DNA of 64,000 nucleotides from Mediterraneibacter catenae. Its GTDB lineage: Bacteria; Bacillota; Clostridia; Lachnospirales; Lachnospiraceae. The notes beneath the pieces were generated by a model. It was not told the origin of the DNA, made no database searches, and was given only the letters and a program-made list of their open reading frames with translations. The DNA lies in assembly GCF_008691045.1 (NCBI RefSeq), contig NZ_VMSO01000003.1:1-64000 (forward strand), read 5' to 3'. Positions 1 through 7,024 of this stretch are shown here, one piece after another (position 1 is the first letter of the stretch; every line of letters starts with the position of its first letter). Position numbers and translations under genes: made by a program.

Positions 1-2
1 GA

Positions 3-143
3 AAGAAACTTCTTGAATTCCTTACGGTTTTATGCTACGATACCAAATGTATGGAAAGCAGATATATGGTACGTTCTCCATGCAAATATTTTACGCGGCG
101 CAAAGCTGCATTATTGATTGAGTTAGGAGCTCAAATTTTATAA
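3..143 (+). CDS. possible C-terminal end of an unrecognised gene, cut by the window edge
   Basis: One frame is open from the window edge to a TAA at 141-143, giving about 46 residues that end in ELGAQIL. The composition is mixed polar and basic with no recognisable motif. No start or ribosome site is visible because the upstream part lies outside the window. It could be a gene end or chance. The rest of the stretch up to 501 holds a hairpin (321-357), a dispersed repeat half (366-441) and the ribosome site of the decarboxylase (GGAGG at 491-495). Confidence 0.3.
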   Translation, partial: KKLLEFLTVLCYDTKCMESRYMVRSPCKYFTRRKAALLIELGAQIL

Positions 144-320
144 GTTGGTTACTTTATAACCGCGGTGTGCACAATACGCATACACAACTTGTGAAACGGT
201 CAATAAGAGTAGTAAAAGTAAAAATATTTGCTATATAGACTCTACGTCCAATATCTGTTATATCTGTAAATCAGACGGGTCCTTCCGCGCAGGGAGGGCG
301 CGAATATAACGCGATATCAC

Positions 321-357
321 ACAGGCTGGGTGCAAAGTGCATCCGGCCTGTTTTTGT
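321..357 (+). terminator. intrinsic terminator-like hairpin before the polyamine operon
   Basis: ACAGGCTGGGTGCA (321-334) pairs with TGCATCCGGCCTGT (338-351) through a 3-base loop, followed by TTTTT. This is a strong stem with a U tract, so it should end whatever is transcribed from upstream. Confidence 0.7.
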
Positions 358-365
358 CGTAACAC

Positions 366-441
366 TTCATGAGCAAAGAAGCTGCGCAGCCGTAGTAACC
401 ACGTTAGTGCGGCTTTGCGAATGGCGCGTGCTGAACTGTTA
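366..441 (-). repeat. half copy of the dispersed 162-bp intergenic repeat (TAACAGTTCAGCC family)
   Basis: The stretch matches the reverse complement of the left half of the full copy at 29324-29485. The shared core includes GAGCAAAGAAGC, TAGTGCGGCTTTGCGAATGG and the end CTGAACTGTTA. The other end of the element is missing here. It lies about 50 bases ahead of the ribosome site of the decarboxylase gene, so it sits in that operon's leader or promoter zone. Confidence 0.7.
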
Positions 442-501
442 CTTTTCGGTAACATGGCAGGCGGATGCATACGCCGCAATCTTACATAGCGGAGGTTTGA
501 G

Positions 502-1956
502 ATGGAGAGATCATTACAGAAGAGAGCGCCGATTTATGAGGCGCTGGAACGTTTCCGGCGGAACAGGGTCGTGCCTTTTGACGTGCCGGGGCATAAGCAC
601 GGAAGAGGAAATCCGGAACTGGTGGAACTATTGGGGGAGCGGTGTGTCAGTATCGACGTGAATTCCATGAAGCCCCTGGACAATCTGTGCCACCCGGTAT
701 CCGTGATCAAAGAGGCGGAGGAGCTGGCGGCTGACGCATTTGGTGCTGAACATGCATTCCTGATGGTGGGAGGAACGACGTCGGCAGTTCAGACTATGAT
801 CCTCTCGTGCTGCAAGAAAGGCGACAAGATCATACTGCCGAGAAATGTGCACCGCAGTGCGATCAACGCCATGGTGCTCTGCGGAGCAAAACCCATCTAT
901 GTAAATCCGGATGTGGACCAGAGGCTGGGAATATCGCTGGGGATGAAACGTGCTGATGTGGAACGGGCGATCGAAGAAAATCCGGACGCCGTGGCGGTAT
1001 TTGTCAATAATCCGACCTATTACGGTGTATGCTCTGATCTGCGGGCGATTGTTAAGATGGCGCATGAGAAGGGCATGAAAGTTTTGGCAGATGAGGCACA
1101 TGGGACACATTTTTATTTCGGAAATAATTTACCGGTTTCTGCAATGGCAGCGGGAGCAGACATTGCTTCGGTAAGTATGCATAAGTCCGGCGGAAGCCTG
1201 ACACAGAGTTCTTTCCTGCTGACCGGGAAGGGAATGCATCCGGGCTATATCCGCCAGATCATCAATCTGACGCAGACGACAAGCGGATCCTATCTGCTGC
1301 TGTCCAGTCTGGATATTTCAAGGAGAAATCTTGCCCTGCGCGGAGAAGAATCTTTTAAGATGGTGACGGAACTGGCGGAATACGCGAGAAAAGAGATCAA
1401 CCAGATTGGCGACTACTATGCGTTTGGGCGGGAGATGGTAAACGGCGACAGTATTTTTGATTTCGATCCGACGAAACTGTCAATCCACACGCTGGATATC
1501 GGCCTTGCCGGGATTGAGGTGTATGATATTCTTCGGGATGAGTATGACATCCAGATCGAGTTCGGGGATTTGGGCAATATCCTTGCCTATCTGTCCATCG
1601 GCGACAGGAAGCGGGAGGTAGAACGGCTTGTGACAGCGCTTGCAGATCTGAAACGCAGATACAAGAAAGATAAAACCGGCATGCTCACTCAGGAGTATAT
1701 CGCTCCGAAGGTGGTCATGACACCCCAGGATTCATTCTATGCGGAGAAAGAATCTCTGCCGCTTAAAGAGACCAAAGGGAGGATATGTTCCGAGTTCGTT
1801 ATGTGTTATCCGCCGGGAATACCGGTGCTGGCTCCGGGGGAGGAGATTACTGATGAGATCATCGATTATATCGTCTATGCGAAAGAAAAGGGATGCTCCA
1901 TGACCGGACCGGAGGATGAGCGGATCGAGCGGCTGAATGTGCTGACCGGAAGATAA
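502..1956 (+). CDS. speA: Orn/Lys/Arg decarboxylase family protein (PLP), probable arginine decarboxylase
   Basis: This 484-residue, fold-type I PLP enzyme would decarboxylate arginine to agmatine (or lysine to cadaverine) in the cytosol. The N-terminus VPFDVPGHKHGRG is typical of the short bacterial family. The PLP aspartate lies in ADEAHGTH and the Schiff-base lysine is K228 in SMHKSGGSLTQSS. The length fits the short SpeA/YaaO type rather than the large E. coli inducible decarboxylases, which have an extra wing domain. GGAGG lies 7 bases before the ATG. It heads a five-gene operon with speE, an agmatinase homologue and carboxynorspermidine-type enzymes, which favours arginine as substrate. 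Lysine cannot be excluded from sequence. Confidence 0.88.
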   Translation: MERSLQKRAPIYEALERFRRNRVVPFDVPGHKHGRGNPELVELLGERCVSIDVNSMKPLDNLCHPVSVIKEAEELAADAFGAEHAFLMVGGTTSAVQTMILSCCKKGDKIILPRNVHRSAINAMVLCGAKPIYVNPDVDQRLGISLGMKRADVERAIEENPDAVAVFVNNPTYYGVCSDLRAIVKMAHEKGMKVLADEAHGTHFYFGNNLPVSAMAAGADIASVSMHKSGGSLTQSSFLLTGKGMHPGYIRQIINLTQTTSGSYLLLSSLDISRRNLALRGEESFKMVTELAEYARKEINQIGDYYAFGREMVNGDSIFDFDPTKLSIHTLDIGLAGIEVYDILRDEYDIQIEFGDLGNILAYLSIGDRKREVERLVTALADLKRRYKKDKTGMLTQEYIAPKVVMTPQDSFYAEKESLPLKETKGRICSEFVMCYPPGIPVLAPGEEITDEIIDYIVYAKEKGCSMTGPEDERIERLNVLTGR

Positions 1957-2011
1957 ACTATGATACGACGGCGAGCAGACAGATATTGTGGAGGGAGAGT
2001 GAGAAGAAGAT

Positions 2012-2866
2012 ATGGAAATGTGGTTTTCTGATATACATACGGACGGCGTGAAGCTGTCCATCCGCATTGAAGAGCAGCTCTTCAGTGCACAGAGTGAGGT
2101 GCAGAGGATCGATGTTCTTGAATCAAAGGATTTCGGGAAGATACTCGTTGTGGACGGAGACCTGATGCTGACGGAGCGGGATGAATTTATCTATCATGAG
2201 ATGATCACACATGTACCGATGGCAGTGCACCCGGATGTAAGGCAGGTGCTTGTCGTGGGCGGAGGAGACGGCGGCGTCGTGCGGGAACTGATCAAGTATG
2301 ATACGATCGAGACGATCGATGTAGTGGAGCCGGATCCGCTGCTTGTGGAGGCATGCCGGAAATATATCCCGGAGATAGCCAACAGCCTGACAGATGAGAG
2401 AGTCAGTATCTTTAATGAGGACGGTCTGAGGTTTATCCGGTCGAAGAGCGATGCCTATGATCTGATCATCATTGATTCCCCGAATCCATTCGGAGCGGGA
2501 GAGGGACTGTTTACGAAGGAGTTTTACGGCAACTGCTACAATGCCCTCCGCGAGGACGGTGTTATGATCAATCAGAATGAGAGCCCGTTCTATACGGAGG
2601 AAGCTTTTCAGTGCCAGCGGATGCACAAGAGGATACTTGAGACATTTCCGATCTGCCGTGTGTATCAGGCGCATATTCCGTCTTACCCGTCGGGGCACTG
2701 GCTGTTCGGTTTCGCCTCGAAGAAATATCATCCGCTGGATGATCTGGACAAAGTAGGGTGGAAACTGAAAGGAATACATACGAAATATTACGAACCGAGG
2801 CTGCATGCCGGAGTATTTGCACTTCCGGCCTATGTGGAAGCCCTGCTGGAGGATGTAGAGAGATGA
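2012..2866 (+). CDS. speE: spermidine synthase-family aminopropyltransferase
   Basis: This 284-residue protein has the SpeE fold: an N-terminal beta domain followed by a Rossmann methyltransferase-like domain with GGGDGG at about residues 83-88 and an acidic VVEPD for the aminopropyl donor. Family members transfer the aminopropyl group of decarboxylated AdoMet to putrescine or agmatine. The usual DS(T/S)(D/E)P catalytic loop reads DSPNP here, so one acidic residue is Asn. No AdoMet decarboxylase (speD) gene is present in the window. The stop overlaps the start of the agmatinase gene (ATGA at 2863-2866), so the two are translationally coupled. The fold is certain; the exact acceptor substrate is not. 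Confidence 0.85.
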   Translation: MEMWFSDIHTDGVKLSIRIEEQLFSAQSEVQRIDVLESKDFGKILVVDGDLMLTERDEFIYHEMITHVPMAVHPDVRQVLVVGGGDGGVVRELIKYDTIETIDVVEPDPLLVEACRKYIPEIANSLTDERVSIFNEDGLRFIRSKSDAYDLIIIDSPNPFGAGEGLFTKEFYGNCYNALREDGVMINQNESPFYTEEAFQCQRMHKRILETFPICRVYQAHIPSYPSGHWLFGFASKKYHPLDDLDKVGWKLKGIHTKYYEPRLHAGVFALPAYVEALLEDVER

Positions 2867-3750
2867 TATGGAAAAATACAGTGAATTTTATCGGCTGTGA
2901 TGCTGAATATGCGGAGGCGGAGGTCGTGATCTTCGGTGCGCCCTTTGACTCTACGACGTCATTTAGGCCAGGTACCCGGTTCGCAGGTCAGTCAGTGCGG
3001 AATGATTCTTACGGACTGGAGATCTACAGCCCGTATCAGGATAAAGAACTGCCGGAAAATGTCGTATACGACTGCGGCGACCTTGAGCTGGCGATCGGAA
3101 GTTCTGAGAAAGTGCTCGAGCAGATCAGAGAATGTACGGAAAGTATTCTGAAAAACGGAAAACTGCCGTTTATGATCGGTGGAGAACATCTGGTCACATT
3201 GGGGAGTGTGCGCGCGGCGGCGGAGAGATATCCGGATATGCACATTATCCATTTTGATGCGCACACGGATCTGAGAGAGGATTATCTGGGAGTGAAACTC
3301 TCCCATGCGTGTGTGATCCGCAGATGCTGGGAAGTGCTGGGAATGCAGGACAAAAGCAAGAGTGCGGACGGACGGATCCACCAGTTCGGCATCCGTTCCG
3401 GTGAGAAAGTGGAGTTCGACTGGGCGAGAGAGGGACATACGGATTTTCACCCGTTTACGCTGGACGGGCTGGATAAAGTGCTGGAACAGATCGGGGATGC
3501 GCCGGTGTATTTCACGGTCGATCTGGACGTGATGGACCCGTCGGTATTTCCGGGGACCGGGACGCCGGAGCCGGGAGGTATTGACTTTCTCACAGCTATG
3601 CGCGGTGTGACGAAAGTATGTGAGCGTGTGAATCTGATCGGGTGCGACGTAAACGAACTGTGTCCGCCCTGTGATCCCACAGGCGCGTCTACAGCTGTGG
3701 CGTGCAAGATCATCCGTGAGATGCTCATAGCGGTGACAAACCGGAAATGA
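2863..3750 (+). CDS. speB: agmatinase / ureohydrolase family protein
   Basis: This 295-residue binuclear manganese ureohydrolase would hydrolyse agmatine to putrescine and urea, or aminopropylagmatine to spermidine and urea. The metal-ligand motifs are intact: GGEHLVTLG, HFDAHTDLRED and the C-terminal DLDVMDPS followed by PGTGTPEPGG. An in-frame ATG exists 105 bases upstream inside speE, but the ATG at 2863 overlaps the speE stop and gives a protein starting MIWKNTVNFIG, the usual length for the family. A downstream ureohydrolase fits an arginine-derived route in which the guanidino group is removed at the diamine or at the triamine stage. The context does not decide which. Confidence 0.88.
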   Translation: MIWKNTVNFIGCDAEYAEAEVVIFGAPFDSTTSFRPGTRFAGQSVRNDSYGLEIYSPYQDKELPENVVYDCGDLELAIGSSEKVLEQIRECTESILKNGKLPFMIGGEHLVTLGSVRAAAERYPDMHIIHFDAHTDLREDYLGVKLSHACVIRRCWEVLGMQDKSKSADGRIHQFGIRSGEKVEFDWAREGHTDFHPFTLDGLDKVLEQIGDAPVYFTVDLDVMDPSVFPGTGTPEPGGIDFLTAMRGVTKVCERVNLIGCDVNELCPPCDPTGASTAVACKIIREMLIAVTNRK

Positions 3751-3826
3751 TGATAAGTAAAGATATAAAAAAGATATGGGCTCGGAAAGAGCAGAGAGTC
3801 ATAGGAGAAAAGAAAGGAGATTTATC

Positions 3827-5029
3827 ATGGGAAAAGTAATGGTGATCGGCTGCGGAGGAGTAGCCAGTGTAGCAATTCATAAGATCTGTCAGAACAGCGA
3901 GGTGTTCTCTGAGCTGTGTATTGCCAGCAGGACCGTGTCAAAATGTGACGCCCTGAAAGAGAAACTGCAGGGGACCACGAAGACAAAGATCACAACTGCA
4001 CAGGTGGATGCGGATAATGTGGAAGAACTGACAGAGCTGATCAAAAGAGAGCAGCCGGAGGTGGTGCTGAATCTGGCGCTGCCGTATCAGGATCTGACGA
4101 TCATGGATGCATGTCTGGCAGCAGGTGTGCACTATATCGATACGGCAAACTACGAGCCGGAAGACACGGCGAAATTCGAGTATAAATGGCAGTGGGCTTA
4201 CCGGGAGAAATTTGAGAAGGCCGGACTTACCGCTCTTCTCGGCAGCGGATTTGATCCCGGTGTCACAAGCGTATTTTCAGCTTATGCACTGAAACATTAT
4301 TTTGACGAAATAAACTATATTGACATCTTAGACTGCAATGCGGGTGACCACGGATATCCGTTTGCCACGAATTTTAATCCGGAGATCAACATCCGTGAGG
4401 TGTCTGCAAAAGGCTCCTACTGGGAGGACGGCCACTGGGTAGAGACAGAGCCCATGGAAATCAAGCGCGTGTACAATTTTCCGGAAATCGGAGAAAAAGA
4501 TATGTATCTGCTCCATCACGAGGAGATCGAGTCTCTGGCACTCAATATTCCGGGGATCAAGAGGATCCGTTTCTTCATGACGTTCGGGGAGAGTTATCTG
4601 ACACATCTGCGCTGTCTGGAAGATGTGGGCATGACATCCATCGAGCCGATCATGTACGAGGGGAAAGAAATCGTGCCGCTCCAGTTCCTGAAGGCAGTAC
4701 TGCCGGATCCGTCATCTCTGGGTCCGAGGACAAAAGGGAAGACGAATATCGGATGTATCTTTATCGGAAAGAAAGACGGACAGGAGAAGAAGCTCTATAT
4801 CTATAATACATGTGACCATCAGGAGTGTTATAAGGAAGTAGGATCCCAGGCGGTCGCCTATACGACAGGTGTGCCGGCGATGATCGGAGCGATGATGGTA
4901 ATGACCGGCACATGGAAGAAACCTGGCGTCTACAACATGGAAGAGTTCGATCCGGATCCGTTTATGGACGCCCTGAATAAATGGGGACTGCCATGGAAGA
5001 TCAGTGAAGATCCGGAACTGGTGGATTAA
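3827..5029 (+). CDS. carboxynorspermidine/carboxyspermidine dehydrogenase-type protein (saccharopine dehydrogenase family)
   Basis: This 400-residue NAD(P)-dependent enzyme has an N-terminal Rossmann motif, VIGCGGVAS, and the saccharopine-dehydrogenase-like C-terminal domain. Relatives condense aspartate semialdehyde with a diamine, or with agmatine, and reduce the Schiff base to a carboxylated triamine. The start at 3827 is chosen because AAAGGAG lies just upstream; an earlier ATG at 3776 would put that ribosome site inside the gene. It sits directly before the NspC-type decarboxylase that would remove the carboxyl group. Without biochemistry the choice between putrescine, diaminopropane and agmatine as amine stays open. 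Confidence 0.85.
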   Translation: MGKVMVIGCGGVASVAIHKICQNSEVFSELCIASRTVSKCDALKEKLQGTTKTKITTAQVDADNVEELTELIKREQPEVVLNLALPYQDLTIMDACLAAGVHYIDTANYEPEDTAKFEYKWQWAYREKFEKAGLTALLGSGFDPGVTSVFSAYALKHYFDEINYIDILDCNAGDHGYPFATNFNPEINIREVSAKGSYWEDGHWVETEPMEIKRVYNFPEIGEKDMYLLHHEEIESLALNIPGIKRIRFFMTFGESYLTHLRCLEDVGMTSIEPIMYEGKEIVPLQFLKAVLPDPSSLGPRTKGKTNIGCIFIGKKDGQEKKLYIYNTCDHQECYKEVGSQAVAYTTGVPAMIGAMMVMTGTWKKPGVYNMEEFDPDPFMDALNKWGLPWKISEDPELVD

Positions 5030-5053
5030 ATTGCTCTGGAGCGAACGGAAATT

Positions 5054-6331
5054 ATGAGAAAAGATGAACTGAGGACTCCCTGCTATGTAGTACAGGAGAG
5101 CAAACTGAGGAAGAATCTGGAGATATTAAAGTCGGTACGCCAGGAGACAGGATGCCATATCCTGCTGGCGCAGAAGGCGTTTTCCATGTATCATTTATAT
5201 CCTCTGATCGGAGAATACCTGGATGGTGCGACGGCGAGCGGACTGCACGAGGCACGGCTCGGATATGAGGAGATGGGGAAGGAGAACCACATCTTCTCCC
5301 CGGCGTATAAAGAGGAGGAGATGCCGGAGATCCTGAAGATGTGCGATCATATCGTGTTTAATTCTCCGGCCCAGTTCCGGAAGTATAAGGATCAGGTCAG
5401 GGCATATGGACGCCGGACTGACGGTCAGGACGGATCTGCGGATGCCGGAAGCATGTATGGTGGATGCGCGGGGGGCAGGAGCATGGGGCTTCGTATCAAT
5501 CCGGAATGCTCCACCCAGGAAGGGCATGCGATCTATGATCCGTGCGCTCCGTTTTCAAGACTGGGCACTACTCTGGAACAGATGCAGGCAGAGCTGACGG
5601 AGGAAGAAATCAGTGAGTTGGACGGACTTCATTTTCATACACTGTGTGAGCAGAATTCGGATGATCTGGCGACAACATTGAGAGCTGTAGAGGAGAAGTT
5701 CGGGAAATATCTCCATCAGATGAAATGGGTGAACTTCGGTGGAGGACACCATATCACGAGGGAGGACTACGACCTTGAGCTGCTGAAGAAATGTATCCGT
5801 CATGTGAAGGAGACTTATGATGTGGAAGTCTATCTGGAGCCGGGGGAGGCTGTGGCGCTCAATGCCGGGGAGATGATAACAGAAGTGCTTGAGATCGTGG
5901 ACAACGGTATGAAGATCGCGATACTGGATGCATCTGCGGCGTGCCATATGCCGGATGTATTGGAAATGCCTTACCGGCCGCCGTTGAAAGACGCGTGGGA
6001 ACCAAATGCAGAGGAAAGTGTGGTATGCCGGGAGGGAAGTGAAACTGCGGAAGACGGAAGCCTGCATGGCGAATGCGCGGGCGGCCGGCAGTATATTTAC
6101 CGGCTCGCAGGACCGACATGCCTTGCAGGCGATGTGATCGGCGACTATGCGTTCGATCATCCGCTGCAGTGCGGCGAGAGACTTGAGTTTCAGGATATGG
6201 CGATCTACACGATGGTGAAGACAAATACATTTAACGGCATGAACCTGCCGGATATCGTACTCGAGAGAGAGAACGGAGAGTGTGAGATCGTGCGGACATT
6301 CGGATATGAAGATTTTAAGTCGAGGCTGTGA
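5054..6331 (+). CDS. nspC: carboxynorspermidine decarboxylase-type protein with two unusual insertions
   Basis: This 425-residue fold-type III (alanine racemase-like) PLP decarboxylase has its PLP lysine near residue 41 in LLAQKAFS, a His-containing LHFHTLCEQ, the glycine loop WVNFGGGHH and the C-terminal GPTCLAGD carrying the active-site Cys and Asp. It would decarboxylate carboxyspermidine or a related carboxytriamine. It is roughly 45 residues longer than the NspC family I know (about 380). The excess is accounted for by two glycine/cysteine-rich insertions at about residues 120-143 and 322-346 that are homologous to each other. The ribosome site is weak (GGAG, 15 bases upstream). Last gene of the polyamine operon. 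Confidence 0.87.
   Translation: MRKDELRTPCYVVQESKLRKNLEILKSVRQETGCHILLAQKAFSMYHLYPLIGEYLDGATASGLHEARLGYEEMGKENHIFSPAYKEEEMPEILKMCDHIVFNSPAQFRKYKDQVRAYGRRTDGQDGSADAGSMYGGCAGGRSMGLRINPECSTQEGHAIYDPCAPFSRLGTTLEQMQAELTEEEISELDGLHFHTLCEQNSDDLATTLRAVEEKFGKYLHQMKWVNFGGGHHITREDYDLELLKKCIRHVKETYDVEVYLEPGEAVALNAGEMITEVLEIVDNGMKIAILDASAACHMPDVLEMPYRPPLKDAWEPNAEESVVCREGSETAEDGSLHGECAGGRQYIYRLAGPTCLAGDVIGDYAFDHPLQCGERLEFQDMAIYTMVKTNTFNGMNLPDIVLERENGECEIVRTFGYEDFKSRL
5436..5479 (+). repeat. in-frame coding repeat, copy A, inside nspC
   Basis: A 44-base segment that matches 6045-6088 at 36 of 44 positions, in the same reading frame. It encodes ADAGSMYGGCAGGR. It lies between helices of the barrel domain, just before the conserved GLRINPE strand. 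Confidence 0.75.
6045..6088 (+). repeat. in-frame coding repeat, copy B, inside nspC
   Basis: The partner of the segment at 5436-5479, encoding AEDGSLHGECAGGR. It lies just before the conserved YRLAGPTCLAGD motif. Both copies begin CTGCGGA and share GGAAGC and ATGCGCGGG. Confidence 0.75.
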
Positions 6332-6335
6332 CACA

Positions 6336-6368
6336 GCAGTTCAGCTTTGTAAATAGCGCGGGCTGAAC
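6336..6368. repeat. short degenerate copy of the dispersed TAACAGTTCAGCC repeat
   Basis: GCAGTTCAGC and GGGCTGAAC face each other around a short centre containing TAGCGCG, as in the short copy at 60780-60819. It lies 4 bases after the nspC stop and can form a hairpin, but lacks a T tract. Confidence 0.5.
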
Positions 6369-6402
6369 CATTTTCCGAACAGCGATAAAGTATGGTCTTT
6401 AC

Positions 6403-6431
6403 TTGACAATCATTTCCCTGTGTGCTAACCT
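6403..6431 (+). promoter_or_regulatory. sigma-A promoter of the metG T-box leader
   Basis: TTGACA (6403-6408), a 17-base spacer and TAACCT (6426-6431), about 15-20 bases ahead of the leader. The -10 is weak but the spacing is ideal. Confidence 0.55.
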
Positions 6432-6439
6432 TTTTTACA

Positions 6440-6779
6440 GGTCAAAGAATATATGATGATCGACAAAAGCGATGATGAAGAGAGTAATCTGGCGGAAGTC
6501 TTACAGAGAATTCCCGGAGGATGCGGACACTAGTTCATGCATCTGTGCTGAGAGGGATAGATGGAAAGCAGATGAACATGGCTTCTGAGCAGCGCACCGA
6601 ACTATGGAGGATTTATTCATCCATAGCGAGACTGCGATGGGGACCGCCCATTACAGCGGAGAAGTGCTGACAGGCACTTGCTGAGGTCTTATCCCGTGAG
6701 GGAGAGATGAAGAGAAGTGGTAACACGGTTTGATATCCGTCTTCTTGCTCTTATTAAGAGAGCAGGAAGGCGGTTTTTG
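6440..6779 (+). promoter_or_regulatory. T-box riboswitch leader, methionyl type
   Basis: The stem I base with the conserved GATGAAGAGAGTA-like segment is at 6473-6486, and an AGAGA element follows near 6505. An ATG triplet in the likely specifier region (GAACATGGC, ATG at 6578-6580) fits methionine. A stem III-like hairpin is at 6601-6627. The T-box core AAGTGGTAACACGG (6714-6727) contains TGGT, which would pair with the ACCA end of uncharged tRNA. A terminator stem follows at once. The downstream gene is metG, as expected. The specifier was judged by eye and an alternative ATG lies at 6572-6574. Confidence 0.88.
6737..6778 (+). terminator. T-box attenuator terminator
   Basis: CCGTCTTCTTGCTCTT (6737-6752) pairs with AAGAGAGCAGGAAGGCGG (6756-6773), followed by TTTTT. 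It should form when tRNA-Met is charged and stop transcription before metG. Confidence 0.85.
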
Positions 6780-6906
6780 TTTAATAGGAAACTTTCGTTT
6801 CCTATTAAACAAAAACGCTCCGCGGGATGCACACTCGCGCGAAGTGGGAACTTGTCGCTAAAGCGACCGCGCTCGGCGCGAGAGTTCCGCTTGCGGAACT
6901 CTTTGT
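6773..6906. repeat. perfect 20-bp inverted repeat followed by a GC-rich multi-hairpin repeat in the metG leader
   Basis: Arms 6773-6792 and 6797-6816 are perfect complements around TTTC and reuse the T tract of the attenuator. Next comes a GC-rich block with nested stems: CTCGCGC with GCGCGAG, GTCGCTAAAGCGAC, and GAGTTCCGCTTGCGGAACTC near 6882-6901. None of it encodes a plausible protein. It separates the attenuator from metG by about 250 bases together with the next element. Confidence 0.7.
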
Positions 6907-6932
6907 TCTGTTACAAAAATAGTTGGTGAAAA

Positions 6933-7012
6933 GGGGACAGGGTAAAATTCAGTTTGGGACACCCTGAAGTTTGATTCGGGACGTAGTAAAACCCGAAATG
7001 AGTACGTCCCCA
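6933..7012 (+). repeat. diverged copy of the GGGACAGGG...GGGGACGTAG palindromic element
   Basis: It shares GGGGACAGGGTAAA, TTTGATT, GGGACGTAGTAAAA and TACGTCCCC with the palindrome at 8991-9067 but has lost much of its dyad symmetry. Its right end abuts the metG ribosome site AAAGGAGG (7013-7020). Confidence 0.7.
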
Positions 7013-7024
7013 AAGGAGGTTAAT

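Noticed and set aside
6817-6930. Small protein in the metG leader starting near 6717
   Set aside because: The frame runs through the attenuator and repeat hairpins, is Arg-rich and has no ribosome site.
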